NCBI GenBank assembly: GCA_009692365.1
Contig: SHZJ01000004.1
Span: 1 to 64,000, forward strand
Source of the DNA: Gammaproteobacteria bacterium
GTDB lineage: Bacteria > Pseudomonadota > Gammaproteobacteria > Ga0077536
DNA length: 64,000 bases
Direction: 5' to 3'
Position numbers and translations under genes: made by a program. Of the stretch, positions 9,676 through 20,134 are shown piece after piece (positions within the stretch are counted from its first letter, which is position 1; each line of letters begins with the position of its first letter). The notes beneath the pieces are model-generated. The model ran no database searches, was not told where the DNA came from, and saw nothing but the letters and a program-made list of their open reading frames with translations.

Positions 9676-10677
9676 TTAAAAAATGGCCATCGGCCGGGCC
9701 GGTGAGCCGGTGGCGCCGCGGAAAGGGATCGCGCCGAAGGCAAACGCAAAACGATAGGTCTGGCGCTGGATGAGCCCGGCGAAATCGATGTTCTCCAGGA
9801 TGTAGATGCCATTTTCAACCAAGAATTTCTGGTGGTTGGCCGCGAACAGGCGTCCGTCCTGATCCGGGATCGCTTCCACCCCCCAGTTATCGGTGCCAAC
9901 CAGCAGGACTTTTTGGGTGACGACCCAATCCCCGGCGGCAGGCGACAGCCCGGGGATGCCGCGATTGAACTTCGCTTTGTCCGTATGCCAGTAAGCGCCC
10001 CAGCCGGTGTTGATGAACAGGGCGTCGCCCGGCTCGATGTCGCCCTCGCTCATGCCCTGACGGGTGAGCGCGGCGCGCAGGTCTGCCACCGAGATGGCGT
10101 CGCCGACGTCGAGCTTGCGTGGGGCGATGGCGCCGGCGATATCGATGAGAATGCCGCGCGTGAAAATGGGCGGCACGTGCTCGACACCAAGTTTCTTGAA
10201 GCCGTGACCATCGGCGATGTCCGCGTGGCGGTAGCCATTGTAATAGCGGATCTCGGGCTGGCCGTTGGGCGGGGCATACACGGTGCCCATGTGGGCCAGC
10301 GCATCAAACTGCGTCCCGTTTTGGGTAATTTCACCTGCCACATAATCTTCGTTCCAAACCAGCCCGTTCTCGCCCATTGGCCCATAGGTTGGTGAACCCG
10401 GGATCACCAAGCGGTACTGGCGGGCGTAGGGGGTCAACGAAAATAACGGCATGTCGTTGTCGACGACGTGGGTCATGTCCACCACCACGCCGGTTTTGAT
10501 CAGCGCTGCGGCCTGCAGAACTTTGGCGGGATTGAGGCGGTTGGCGGCGCCTATTTGGTCGGTCGGGCCGAATTCCGACGGCCACCAGATTTTGCGCGTC
10601 AAGTCCTCGGCGAGCGCCGGGGGCAGGCAGCAGGGGAGTAGCAGTAGGCACCATAAACAGGTCCGGGGAGTGGGCAT
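9676..10677 (-). CDS. Cyclase family protein (kynurenine formamidase-like), secreted
   Basis: Signal peptide MPTPRTCLWCLLLLPCCLPPALA; NGTQFDALAHMG variant of the HxGTHxDxPxH motif. Confidence 0.8.
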   Translation of the reverse strand: MPTPRTCLWCLLLLPCCLPPALAEDLTRKIWWPSEFGPTDQIGAANRLNPAKVLQAAALIKTGVVVDMTHVVDNDMPLFSLTPYARQYRLVIPGSPTYGPMGENGLVWNEDYVAGEITQNGTQFDALAHMGTVYAPPNGQPEIRYYNGYRHADIADGHGFKKLGVEHVPPIFTRGILIDIAGAIAPRKLDVGDAISVADLRAALTRQGMSEGDIEPGDALFINTGWGAYWHTDKAKFNRGIPGLSPAAGDWVVTQKVLLVGTDNWGVEAIPDQDGRLFAANHQKFLVENGIYILENIDFAGLIQRQTYRFAFAFGAIPFRGATGSPARPMAIF

Positions 10678-10908
10678 CGAGGGCTCCTCTTGGGTTGCGT
10701 GGTGGGCGCTAGAACCGCCTGCGAGAGTGTAACGGACTCCGCGTGGGGGCCAACGGGGGCTGGCCGGCGCCCCTCAGAGCCGGTTGCCGGCTTGCGCTGG
10801 CGGCCATTAACCTCGCCCGCGCGGCAGGGTCGCGCGCGTTCTGCCCCCAGCGGGGGCCGGGACGGCCCCCGTGCGCACTGCCAAGCAGGGTCGGGGCGCG
10901 GGCCCAGC

Positions 10909-11994
10909 TTAGGGGCTGGATCTCGCCGCCGCAGCGGCCAGGCGCACGCGCTGCCCCACATCCGGACTGTCGATAAAAAAACCATCGATCCCGACGCCCA
11001 GGTGTTGCGCCAGTTCCCCGGCTAAATCGCCGTCCATCGCGGGCGAATTCCCCTGCCGATAGGCCGCGGGCAAAAAATAATTCTCGGGTCGGAAGGTCCA
11101 AACGTACACCGCTAAGCCCGCCGCGTGGGCCGCTGCCACCAGCGGCGTGACCTCGCCCCGGGCGGTAATCACGAGGTCTTTCGGCACGCCCACGCCCGCC
11201 GCATAACCCGCCGTATAGGCGAGCCCCTGGGGCGTGAGCAAGTCGGCGTAAGTGCGGCAGTCACCCGCCGCCGCCCAATCGCGGGGCGCGCCGTGGCCCT
11301 CGATGAGCTGGATCAGTGGCACTTTGTAGCCCGCTGCCGGCAAGCGTTGGGTGGCGAGCACCTGCAGATAGGTGGGTTCAAACGACTGGATAAAAATCTG
11401 CGCCGGGTCGGTAAAATCCAGCGCCTGCAGTGCTTGGACCAGCGTTAGCCCTAAATCGATCCCGATGGGTTCGCCGGTCAAACGCCGACCCTCGCGGGCG
11501 AAGTAGGTCGGATGTTTGGTTTCGGGATAGAGGCCGATGGGGCGGCCGGTGTGCGCGGCGCTCGCCCGCACCAGGGCCACGATTTCCGCCAGCGTGGGGA
11601 TGGCGAACTCGCCGTTGTAAGCACAATTGCCCGGCCGTAGGGCCGGAATGCGCTCGGTGGCGCGCAGGGTTTTAATCTCGGCCAGCGTGAAATCCTCACT
11701 GAACCAGCCCCGCACCGTCACCCCGTCGACCGACTTGGTGGTCAGGCGGGCGGCAAATTCAGGGCGGGTGTGGACATCGGTGCTGGAACTCGTGGTGTCC
11801 AGCGAGTGGTCTTCGTGCAGGATCGCGAGCGCGTTTTCATGCCGGGCAATCAGTTCGCCGTCGGCCGTTGCCACGAAATCAGGTTCGATAAAATCCGCCC
11901 CCTGCGCGATGGCCAGCGCATAGGCGGCCAGCGTGTGCTCGGGCCGGTAGGCGCTCGCGCCGCGGTGGGCTATCAGCAGGGGAGTGGGGTGCAT
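10909..11994 (-). CDS. Glycerophosphodiester phosphodiesterase
   Basis: LLIAHRGASAYRPEHTLAAYALAIAQGADFIEPDF motif. Confidence 0.9.
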   Translation of the reverse strand: MHPTPLLIAHRGASAYRPEHTLAAYALAIAQGADFIEPDFVATADGELIARHENALAILHEDHSLDTTSSSTDVHTRPEFAARLTTKSVDGVTVRGWFSEDFTLAEIKTLRATERIPALRPGNCAYNGEFAIPTLAEIVALVRASAAHTGRPIGLYPETKHPTYFAREGRRLTGEPIGIDLGLTLVQALQALDFTDPAQIFIQSFEPTYLQVLATQRLPAAGYKVPLIQLIEGHGAPRDWAAAGDCRTYADLLTPQGLAYTAGYAAGVGVPKDLVITARGEVTPLVAAAHAAGLAVYVWTFRPENYFLPAAYRQGNSPAMDGDLAGELAQHLGVGIDGFFIDSPDVGQRVRLAAAAARSSP

Positions 11995-12086
11995 CGTGCG
12001 TAGCCTACATCAGCGCGATCGCCCCTCGCCACCCTTGCGCGGCGGGGCCGGGTTGCGCTGCGCGCGCGGTGACGCACGGTGACCAG

Positions 12087-12129
12087 CGCACTTCGTTCAC
12101 GGCGCAAGGTCCGGCGTGAACGAAGTGCG
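12087..12129. other. Perfect 15-bp inverted repeat, 13-nt loop (hairpin, possible terminator or operator)
   Basis: cgcacttcgttcacg / cgtgaacgaagtgcg around gcgcaaggtccgg; no T-tract follows on either strand. Confidence 0.7.
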
Positions 12130-12138
12130 ATTGCGGCG

Positions 12139-13218
12139 CTAAATGCGCGGTATGACCTCGCGCGCGAATTCTCGCGCGATTTCCCGCAGATGCATCATGG
12201 GCGGCAACAAGCTGACTTCCCGCAGGCCGGCGCGCTCGGCCGCCCGAATTTTCTCGGCCACTTCCGAAGGACCGCCGGTGATGCAGGTGCCCTCTAACAT
12301 TTCGGGGGTCAAGAGTGCGCGCTCCACGGCCGTGTAGTAGCTGCAATGTCCTTCATGCAACAACTGGTGTTGCTTGTTTTCGGGCAGCGGGATGTTGCGC
12401 ACGCGTTCTAGGTATTGCTCCCAGACGTTCTTCATATAGCCGGGGATAACGTTGTCGTTCTTCACATAACGCCAGATTTCGTACACGAAGTGCAGGGCCG
12501 TGACCACCCACGAACCGGCGGCTTCAATGACCCGCGGCGTGCTGAGCGTCTCGCCCGGCCGCAGCACCACCGCATGGCACAGCGAGGTGGTGTGGTAGCT
12601 GTCGTCTAGCGTGCGGCCGACTTTTGCGGCACCCGCCGCCACCAAATCCAGATTGGCCTTCATGACCTCGGGTTGTTCGTTGAAAACCGAGATCAGCCCA
12701 TCGCCATAAGCGCCCGCCGCGCGCAGCGCCAAGGGGCCGTTGGCGGCCACATAAATCGGGATGTGGTCGAAAGTATTACGCACGCCGTTGGCGTGGTTCT
12801 GCCACGCGATTTCGGTGGTTTTGTCGCGATAGGTGTAGTCGACGTTCTCGCCTTTCAGCATCGTCCGGACGACCCGCAGGTATTCGCGAAATTCCTTCAC
12901 CGGCATCGGGTCTTGGCCCATCACGCGCATGGCGGTGTGGCCCGTGCCGATGCCGAGGAACGTGCGGCCCGGGGCCAGCACGTTGATCGAGGCGATGGCC
13001 GCGGCGGTGGTCGGCGCGATCCGGGTGCCGGTGATCGCTACCCCCGTCCCAAGCTTGATGGTTGAGGTGCATTGCGCGGCGAGCGCCAGCGTGGCGTAGC
13101 AGTCCGACCACATCATTTGGGTATCCGGGAACCAACAGGCGTCGTAGCCCCAGTCCTCGAGGTCTTTCGCAATGCGATAGTCGGAAATGCGGGTTTGAAC
13201 GTGACAGCTGAATTTCAT
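12139..13218 (-). CDS. LLM class flavin-dependent oxidoreductase
   Basis: LAAQCTSTIKLGTGVAITGTRIAPTTAAAIASINVLAPGRTFLGIGTG typical of the bacterial luciferase-like fold. Confidence 0.85.
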   Translation of the reverse strand: MKFSCHVQTRISDYRIAKDLEDWGYDACWFPDTQMMWSDCYATLALAAQCTSTIKLGTGVAITGTRIAPTTAAAIASINVLAPGRTFLGIGTGHTAMRVMGQDPMPVKEFREYLRVVRTMLKGENVDYTYRDKTTEIAWQNHANGVRNTFDHIPIYVAANGPLALRAAGAYGDGLISVFNEQPEVMKANLDLVAAGAAKVGRTLDDSYHTTSLCHAVVLRPGETLSTPRVIEAAGSWVVTALHFVYEIWRYVKNDNVIPGYMKNVWEQYLERVRNIPLPENKQHQLLHEGHCSYYTAVERALLTPEMLEGTCITGGPSEVAEKIRAAERAGLREVSLLPPMMHLREIAREFAREVIPRI

Positions 13219-13275
13219 CTGATGGCTTCCCCGTGGTTGGTCGTTATGGAGTTATTGTGTTCGTCCACCGCGGCG

Positions 13276-14376
13276 TTAAGCCGCCCATGGAATTTTGCCC
13301 GTGACGGCGCGGGCCTGCAGCCGCGGCATCACGTCTTGGGCAAACGCGCGCAGATTGCGTTGGGCTTCTGCTGCGGGCATGCCGGCGTAGCTGAACAGGC
13401 CGATGAAGGCTTCGGCACCAATGCGCTCGGCGTTTTTCACGATGGTTTGGTAGCACATTTCCGGGGTCCCCCAGACCTGTAAATTCATGAAGTAATCGGT
13501 GGCCGCCTCGATGCCACCGCGTTGAATTTTGCTGGCGAATTGACCATAGAACTCGTAGCCCTTTTGGTCTTTGAGGTGGTTTTCGTGGAAGCGGTAGTGG
13601 TCCAGCACGGTTTGCCAGTAACCGCCAATCCATTTTTTAGCCAGTGCGTAGGCGGCGTCGCGGTTCGGATGACACAGCGTCCAGCCGGCGATGATCGGCG
13701 CGGGCGGCGCCTCCCCGTGCAGTTGCGCGTAGGTCTCATTGTACAGGGCGACCTCTTGCTCTACTTGGTCCCAAGGCTTCTGCGGCACCACCAGCAAACC
13801 CACGCCCAGTTGCGCCATGATGGCGATGGACTCTGGAGAAACCGCGGCGGCATAGGTGCGGCCTTTAAAGGTTTTGAACGGGGCCGGGCGGATGTCGGCG
13901 TGGGGCTGCTGCACAAACTCGCCCTGATACTCGCAGTAGCCCTGCTCCAAGCCCGCCAGCACGCATTCGGCGCTCTCCACAAAGCGCTGCCGCGAATCTC
14001 CCATGTCTTGCCGGAAGGCGTCAAATTCTACCCGCCCCGCGCCGCGCCCCAGGCCCAAGATCATGCGCCCGCCGGAGAGGTGGTCGAGCACGGAGATTTG
14101 TTCGGCGATTCGCATAGGGTCGTGCCAAGGCAGCACGATGACCATCGAACCCAGTTTGACGGTGCGCGTGCGCCCTGCCATATAGCTTAAGAACTGGCAG
14201 GGATCTGGGCTCATGGTGTAATCGGTGAAGTGATGCTCGACGGTCCACACGGAGTCGAAGCCCAGTGGTTCGGCGAGTTCTGCGAGCGCCACATCGTTGA
14301 CATAAACCTCGCGGTCGCTGAGCAGCTTGTGCGTGTTCTGGAAAATGACGGACATCCCGGTGTGCATGGGTCGCAA
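13276..14376 (-). CDS. LLM class flavin-dependent oxidoreductase
   Basis: AEPLGFDSVWTVEHHFTDYTMSPDPCQFLSYMAGRTRTVKLGSMVIVLPWHDPMRIAEQISVLDHLSGGRMILGLGRG. Confidence 0.9.
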   Translation of the reverse strand: MRPMHTGMSVIFQNTHKLLSDREVYVNDVALAELAEPLGFDSVWTVEHHFTDYTMSPDPCQFLSYMAGRTRTVKLGSMVIVLPWHDPMRIAEQISVLDHLSGGRMILGLGRGAGRVEFDAFRQDMGDSRQRFVESAECVLAGLEQGYCEYQGEFVQQPHADIRPAPFKTFKGRTYAAAVSPESIAIMAQLGVGLLVVPQKPWDQVEQEVALYNETYAQLHGEAPPAPIIAGWTLCHPNRDAAYALAKKWIGGYWQTVLDHYRFHENHLKDQKGYEFYGQFASKIQRGGIEAATDYFMNLQVWGTPEMCYQTIVKNAERIGAEAFIGLFSYAGMPAAEAQRNLRAFAQDVMPRLQARAVTGKIPWAA

Positions 14377-14610
14377 CTCCTGTCGGTTAAAGTCTGGGTC
14401 GATTGTAACCGGCGCGCGCCCCGCTGACAGCTAGGCTGGCCGGGTGCTTAGCCCTTCATTTCCATGCCCTAGCAGGCAGCTGAAATAGCCGGCTGAAATC
14501 ACACACGCGGGGCGTCAGGCCCGCTAAACTCGGGCCTCGTCGGTGCGGGCCCCCTGCGGGGCGCCCTCTCGAGTCCAACCTCGCCGTCATGGCGCATGGA
14601 GAGAGCAAGC

Positions 14611-15600
14611 ATGAAGATGGGCAAATTGGGCGCGCACGGCCCGCTCGTATCAAGCATCGGACTGGGCTGCATGGGCATGTCGGAGTTCTATGGCCCGGCC
14701 GACGACGCCGCGGCGATTGCGGTGCTGCACCATGCGCTCTCGCTGGGGATTAATTTTTTTGATTCCTCCGACATGTACGGCCCCTATACCAACGAGAAGC
14801 TGCTGGGCAAGGCTTTCTCCGGCATCCGCGACCAGGCGGTCATCGCCACTAAGTTTGGGATCGTGCGCGATGAAGGCGGCGGTTGGCACGGCATCAGCGG
14901 TCGTCCGGCGTATGTGCGCAGCGCCTGCGAGGCGAGCCTAAAACGTCTGGGCACGGACTATATCGATCTGTACTACCAACACCGGGTCGACCCCCAAGTG
15001 CCGATTGAAGAAACCATTGGGGCCATGGCGGAATTGGTGCAGGCGGGCAAAGTGCGCTTTTTAGGACTGTCCGAAGCCAACCCCACTACCTTGCGGCGCG
15101 CCCACCAAGAACATCGGGTCACCGCGCTGCAAACCGAGTATTCGCTGTGGTCACGCGACCCCGAGGATGGCGGGCATTTGGCGACCTGTGCGGAGCTGGG
15201 CATCGCTTATGTCGCCTACAGCCCTTTGGGTCGGGGGTTTTTGTCGGGCCAGATCCGTTCTCCAGAGGACTTGGCGCCCGACGATTTTCGGCGTGTCTCG
15301 CCGCGTTTCATGGGCGAAAACTTTGCCCGCAATCTGAGCGTCGTGCGCCGGATCGAGGATCTGGCGCAGGCGCGGGGTTGCACTAGCGCGCAGCTGGCGC
15401 TGGCTTGGGTGTTGGGGCGCGGCCGGCATGTCCTGCCCATTCCCGGCACCACTAAAATCGCCCGCCTCGAAGAAAACGCGGCCGCCGTCGAGATGACGCT
15501 GACCCCCGTCGAACTCGCCCTGCTCGAGGACGCCGCGCCCAAGGGCTTTGCCGCCGGCGAGCGCTACGACGAGCAACGCATGCCGATGCTCAATCTGTAG
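14611..15600 (+). CDS. Aldo/keto reductase
   Basis: [37 protein letters not shown] motifs. Confidence 0.93.
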   Translation: MKMGKLGAHGPLVSSIGLGCMGMSEFYGPADDAAAIAVLHHALSLGINFFDSSDMYGPYTNEKLLGKAFSGIRDQAVIATKFGIVRDEGGGWHGISGRPAYVRSACEASLKRLGTDYIDLYYQHRVDPQVPIEETIGAMAELVQAGKVRFLGLSEANPTTLRRAHQEHRVTALQTEYSLWSRDPEDGGHLATCAELGIAYVAYSPLGRGFLSGQIRSPEDLAPDDFRRVSPRFMGENFARNLSVVRRIEDLAQARGCTSAQLALAWVLGRGRHVLPIPGTTKIARLEENAAAVEMTLTPVELALLEDAAPKGFAAGERYDEQRMPMLNL

Positions 15601-15609
15601 GGCGCCGCG

Positions 15610-18600
15610 ATGTCCTTGCGTGCGGCAGTTTTTCCACCCGGGGCGGGCCGTCGCCGGGGGTGGGCGTTCGCGCTGCTGCTGCTGGGCGCGCTGCTGGTGG
15701 GTCTGAGTGCGGCACTGCTCGACCCCGCGCGGCAAAAACGCCTGCTGCTGCAGCAACTCGCGCCACTGGTTGAACACATCGACCTCGACTATGTCCGGCT
15801 GACGCCCTGGTCGGTCGATTTGCGCGGGCTCAAGCTGACGGCCCGCGGGGCGCGGCTCGAGGTGGCCCGGCTCCAGGTGGGCATCAACCCGCTGCGCTTG
15901 CTGGGCGACACCCTCAGCGTGCGGCGGCTGAAGCTCAAACACGCGGTGCTGGACCTGGAGGCTTTCGTCGCCCCGCCCGCCGACCCGGCAGCGCTGCCCT
16001 TTCCGGGTTTACTGGCGGCGCTAGACCTCGGTTACGGCCTGGCTTTAGGGCCAGTGTCGGCCGCCTTGGAGGTGCGTCTGCCGGCCGCGCGGGTGGTCAG
16101 CTTGACGCTGGGCGGTGGGGGGGTGCGCCCGCATCAAACTGGCACACTGACCTTCGACCTCCAAGCCGTGCTAGGCCCCGCGCAACAGGTCCACAGCGCC
16201 GGTACGCTCAGCGTGGAGCAACTGTCCTCTGGCGCTTTTCGCGCGCTCCAGAGCGCCGGCACGGTTGAGCTGCAGTGGCCGGGTTTGGCCGCGCCCGAGC
16301 GCTTGGGCTTTACCCTCGGCCTGCAGCCGGAACCGGGCGGCGGCGCGCCCCGCGCTCGCTACCGTCTGGCCCGGGCAGCGCGCGCGGTGGGTGCGTCGGC
16401 GGGACTGCTGGTGCCACCGGCGCCCGAGGTGCTGAGCGTGACGCTGCGCAGCCTGAGCGCGTCCTCACAAGAACGCGCCAAGCTGTCGCTCAACGGCGTG
16501 TATGTGGGGGCATCGGGCTCGCTGCGCGGCGATTTTCAGCTCCTTGCCAACGAGCTGCTGGGCGCGCCGTATGCCGGCGCGGCAGCCCTGCCGAGCGCGA
16601 GCAACCACGCCGCTGGGACCTTCGCCTACGCCGGCCCCAGCGGAATTTTTGAGCTCGATGTCACCAACGACTTGAAACTCGGCGAACTGGCGCGGGTGCT
16701 GGGGACCAACCCGGCGCTGCCCGGCAGCCTCAACCTCCACAGCGCGATTACCCTCGCGGGGCAAGCGCGGCGCGTGGTGGTCACCCGCTTTGAGCACACG
16801 GTGTCGCCCGACGCCGCCCCCCCGGTGCTCATGCTGCGGGCGAACAGCCCGCTCACCCTCGACCCCGCGCAGCCCGCGCGGCTGTTGGCCGCGCCGGCCA
16901 CGCTGGGCGTGGTCGAAGTCACGGGCCTGCCCTTGCCGTGGCTCAACGGACTCTTGGGCGAACTTGCGCTCAGCGCGGGCACGCTGCGCGGCGGCTTTGA
17001 AGTGGCGGCCGACGCCCAGCAGCGGTTGCTGGTCACCCCGGTGGCGCCGCTGCTGGCCGGCCCAGCGACCCTGTCCCGCGCGCAGAGCGTGGTGGCGAGC
17101 GGCTTGACCTTGCAAGTCATGCCGGAAATTCTGCGCTCGAAGCTCTCGCTCGCGGTCTCCTTGAAAGCTTTGGAACTGCGCCAAGACGCCCGCCGTCTCC
17201 TCAATGGTCAGTTACGGCTGCGGCGCAAGCACGCGCCTGACTCACCGGCCCGCTTGGACTTGGCGCTGGATCTGGACCTCGACGCCGTCACGGAGTTGCC
17301 CGGCATCGCGCCCTTGCTGGCCCCATACACCATACCGCGGGGTTTGGCGGCGCACCTTGAAACGGACTTGGCGAGCAGCCCGGGCGAGGTGCGCGTCAAA
17401 AACGTCTTGGTGGGATTGGCGCACGGCAGCGCGCCGGAGTTGTTCAAACTCAAATCCCAGCAGGCGTTCACCGTCGCGCTGGGGGCAGCGGCGCCCGTAC
17501 TGCGTAACCCGCGCGGGGTGCTGGCGCGGGTCGCGCTGAGAAATTTGGATTTGGCCTGGTTGTCGCCCTGGCTGCCGGATGGGGCGTTGGTGGGGCGCCT
17601 GACCCGCGCCGACTTTGGGCTGCTGGAGGAATCTGGGGGGGCGCTGGTGCTCAGCGCCGACGCCCCGCTGGTAATCCGCGACCTCACCGTTACGCGCGCC
17701 GGGGCGGTGCTGGTGGACGCGCTCGCCGTGACCACCGCGCCGCGCCTGAGCTACTCGCCGGCGCAAACCACCCTCGCGCTGGAATCTCTGCAGGTGAGTG
17801 CGCGCGCGACCTCGCTGGTACGCGGGCGCCTGGTGCTTGGGATCCGGCCGGCTGCGGCACGGTTTGAAGCGGCCGGCCAACTCGACCTCGACGGCAGTGC
17901 CCTGTTGCGACAACCCGCGCTGGCGGCCCTCTGGGGCGCGCAGCAACCGGCGCTGAAACTGACGAGCCAACTGGATTTCGACCTCGGCTATACGGCCCCG
18001 CAGCTGGATGTGCAGCGCTTGACGGCGCGGGTGGCCGCCGGCAAATACGCGACGGCGTCGCTCGTCGCCGAGCCCGGCTTGGTAGTGCGCACGACGCTGG
18101 CCAGCACCGAGCAGTTTGCGCGCGCCGTGGTGGGCAGCGTGGCGCTGCAGGTGCGCGATTTGTCCTCCTCCGTGGTGCGCGAATTCGTGCCGATGGGCGA
18201 GCTTCGGTTTGCCGAGATCAACGCCGATTTTCGTTTGGCATCCGACGGCCGCCGGCTGCGTGCCGACAGCGCCGCCCCGCTGCGTTTGGAATCGGTGAAA
18301 CTCGTCAACGCGCAAGGCGCGGCAGTGTTGGCGCCGTTTACGCTGGTGGCGAACGCGGAATTTTCGGCCGTCGGGCGGGTCTACGGGGTGGACGTCCATG
18401 AATTGTCCTGGCAGTTCGAGCAACGCCCCAGTCCGGCCCTGACGGGCAGTTTCACCGGGCGCGTCGAACCGGAAAAAACCGTGGCGGTGCAGGAATTGAA
18501 GCTCGACCTCAAGGCCGACCTGCCGCAGTGGCTGTCCCAACCGATCGGTATGCCGGGGCATAGCCTAGGCAGCGGCCAACTCGTGGCGAAGGTGGCGGTT

Positions 18601-19971
18601 AATCCGGCGGGCGAGATCGCCGCGGCGCTGGGGCTGGAAGCTTTGGCGAGCGGCAAGGCGCTGCCCATCACGCGCATCGACATCCCCATCAATGGCAAGA
18701 TGGCCAGCGATGGTCAGGGTTTTACGTTCGCCGCGCCGCTCACCGCGCAAGGCCGCTCCGGGGTGAGCAACGCGGCCATCGAAGTGAGTTTCAAGCCCGT
18801 TGAGGGCGAACCAAATTTGCTCGATTTCAACCTGCAAAGCGCGGTGTTTTATCTCAATGACCTGCTCGCCACCCTGACCGCGATAGCCCCCGTCGCGGCG
18901 CCCACGGGTGCCGCCAGGGTGCCCGCGCCCCGGGTACGGTTGCGCGTGGACGAGGGGCGCGACCTGCAGGCAGCGTGGGATGTTTTGCCTTATAGCGCGC
19001 GGCTGCGCTTTGAGATCGGCAAGCTTTTTTATACCGACTATCTCGCCTTCGATCGCTTGCAGGGTGAGCTTGAAACCCGCCGCCGCCAGCTCTCGGTCAG
19101 CGAGTTCGGGGCAAATTTCCATGACAGCCTCATCAACCTTAAAGCCGTGATCAAGTTCGACGCTGACCTCCCGGAGCCCTACACCCTGGCGCTAAACGGC
19201 GAGGTGAAGGATTTCGATCTCCAGAAATTCCTCGGCGAACTGGTGCCCGGCGAAAAGGCGCAAGTAGAAGGTCTGTTCGGGGTCACCCTGCTCGCCTCCG
19301 GACCAACGCCCAACCTTGCGCAGCTACGCAATCGGGCCCTGTTCGATTTGCATTTGACCAGCCGCAAGGGGGTCTTTCGACCGCTGTCACAGGCGAGTCC
19401 CCTGCTGCTTGGCACCTCGGGACTCATGGGGCTGTTAGGGGAGGGCTTATCCTACGTCCCCGGCGACGGCTTCGGAGCGGGCGCGGTAGCGCGCTTGGTC
19501 AACTATATCTCGCGCATCGACTACGATTTGGTCGAAATCTATATCCAGCGCAAGCAGTCCCGCCGGCTGCGTTTCACGCGCTTTCTGGTGCAAAGCCCCT
19601 CGGTTTTGTTCCTCGCCGAGGGCCGGGTGGACTATGTGCCGGGCGTTGATCTGCTCGACCGCCCGCTGAGCATGACCGGCTCGCTCAATATGCGCGGGCG
19701 CGGGGCGGCGATCCTCTACAGCCTGAATTTGCTGCGCGATGAGCAAGACGAATTTGCTTACTTCAAGGGGCCCCAATTTTTGATTTCGGGGACGCCCGCG
19801 GAGCCGGTATCCAATTTTTCCGAGATCATTTCGCAGGCCGGCGAAGGCGCGCTGAAAGGTAGCTTCACCCGCCCGCTGGCGGGGCTGATCGGGAACCTCA
19901 AGTTTCGCTGGTTTGGGCCCAAAGAGCCGCCCCGCTCGGTGCTACCGGTCGCGGCGCAGGCGCTTGAGTGA
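15610..19971 (+). CDS. Large AsmA/YdbH-like (DUF748/DctA-YdbH type) envelope protein, 1453 aa
   Basis: N-terminal TM anchor, repetitive beta-rich body, YdbH-like C-terminal region. Confidence 0.7.
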   Translation: MSLRAAVFPPGAGRRRGWAFALLLLGALLVGLSAALLDPARQKRLLLQQLAPLVEHIDLDYVRLTPWSVDLRGLKLTARGARLEVARLQVGINPLRLLGDTLSVRRLKLKHAVLDLEAFVAPPADPAALPFPGLLAALDLGYGLALGPVSAALEVRLPAARVVSLTLGGGGVRPHQTGTLTFDLQAVLGPAQQVHSAGTLSVEQLSSGAFRALQSAGTVELQWPGLAAPERLGFTLGLQPEPGGGAPRARYRLARAARAVGASAGLLVPPAPEVLSVTLRSLSASSQERAKLSLNGVYVGASGSLRGDFQLLANELLGAPYAGAAALPSASNHAAGTFAYAGPSGIFELDVTNDLKLGELARVLGTNPALPGSLNLHSAITLAGQARRVVVTRFEHTVSPDAAPPVLMLRANSPLTLDPAQPARLLAAPATLGVVEVTGLPLPWLNGLLGELALSAGTLRGGFEVAADAQQRLLVTPVAPLLAGPATLSRAQSVVASGLTLQVMPEILRSKLSLAVSLKALELRQDARRLLNGQLRLRRKHAPDSPARLDLALDLDLDAVTELPGIAPLLAPYTIPRGLAAHLETDLASSPGEVRVKNVLVGLAHGSAPELFKLKSQQAFTVALGAAAPVLRNPRGVLARVALRNLDLAWLSPWLPDGALVGRLTRADFGLLEESGGALVLSADAPLVIRDLTVTRAGAVLVDALAVTTAPRLSYSPAQTTLALESLQVSARATSLVRGRLVLGIRPAAARFEAAGQLDLDGSALLRQPALAALWGAQQPALKLTSQLDFDLGYTAPQLDVQRLTARVAAGKYATASLVAEPGLVVRTTLASTEQFARAVVGSVALQVRDLSSSVVREFVPMGELRFAEINADFRLASDGRRLRADSAAPLRLESVKLVNAQGAAVLAPFTLVANAEFSAVGRVYGVDVHELSWQFEQRPSPALTGSFTGRVEPEKTVAVQELKLDLKADLPQWLSQPIGMPGHSLGSGQLVAKVAVNPAGEIAAALGLEALASGKALPITRIDIPINGKMASDGQGFTFAAPLTAQGRSGVSNAAIEVSFKPVEGEPNLLDFNLQSAVFYLNDLLATLTAIAPVAAPTGAARVPAPRVRLRVDEGRDLQAAWDVLPYSARLRFEIGKLFYTDYLAFDRLQGELETRRRQLSVSEFGANFHDSLINLKAVIKFDADLPEPYTLALNGEVKDFDLQKFLGELVPGEKAQVEGLFGVTLLASGPTPNLAQLRNRALFDLHLTSRKGVFRPLSQASPLLLGTSGLMGLLGEGLSYVPGDGFGAGAVARLVNYISRIDYDLVEIYIQRKQSRRLRFTRFLVQSPSVLFLAEGRVDYVPGVDLLDRPLSMTGSLNMRGRGAAILYSLNLLRDEQDEFAYFKGPQFLISGTPAEPVSNFSEIISQAGEGALKGSFTRPLAGLIGNLKFRWFGPKEPPRSVLPVAAQALE

Positions 19972-20134
19972 GGCGCAACCCCGGGGCGCGCAGGCCCCGG
20001 AGTTGCGCGCCGGACTAGCCCGCTGGCGCACCCTTGGAATTGAAGATATCGTGGTGGCGCTTCCAAGCGCGCCCTTCTTTTTTCCAGACCACGAGGTATT
20101 TGGCCCGCGCGAGCGCGCCGCCACCCTCACCGCT
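19747..20134. repeat. Left copy of a 388-bp direct repeat (partner 21721..22108)
   Basis: Gap-free hand alignment at offset 1974, about 17 mismatches (~96% identity); contains AsmA 3' end, terminator and a decayed 3' end of the DUF4440 gene. Confidence 0.95.
19973..20008. terminator. Bidirectional hairpin, left-repeat copy, with one mismatch in the stem
   Basis: gcgcaaccccgggg ... ccccggagttgcgc. Confidence 0.55.

Noticed and set aside
10851-10871. 8-bp hairpin cgggggcc-gggac-ggcccccg as a notable terminator
   Set aside because: Such stems are expected by chance at this GC content and no T-tract follows.
19758-20066. Paired 102-aa minus ORFs (19758..20066 and 21732..22040) as a duplicated gene
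   Set aside because: They run antisense to the AsmA 3' end through the terminator; similarity only reflects the 388-bp DNA repeat.
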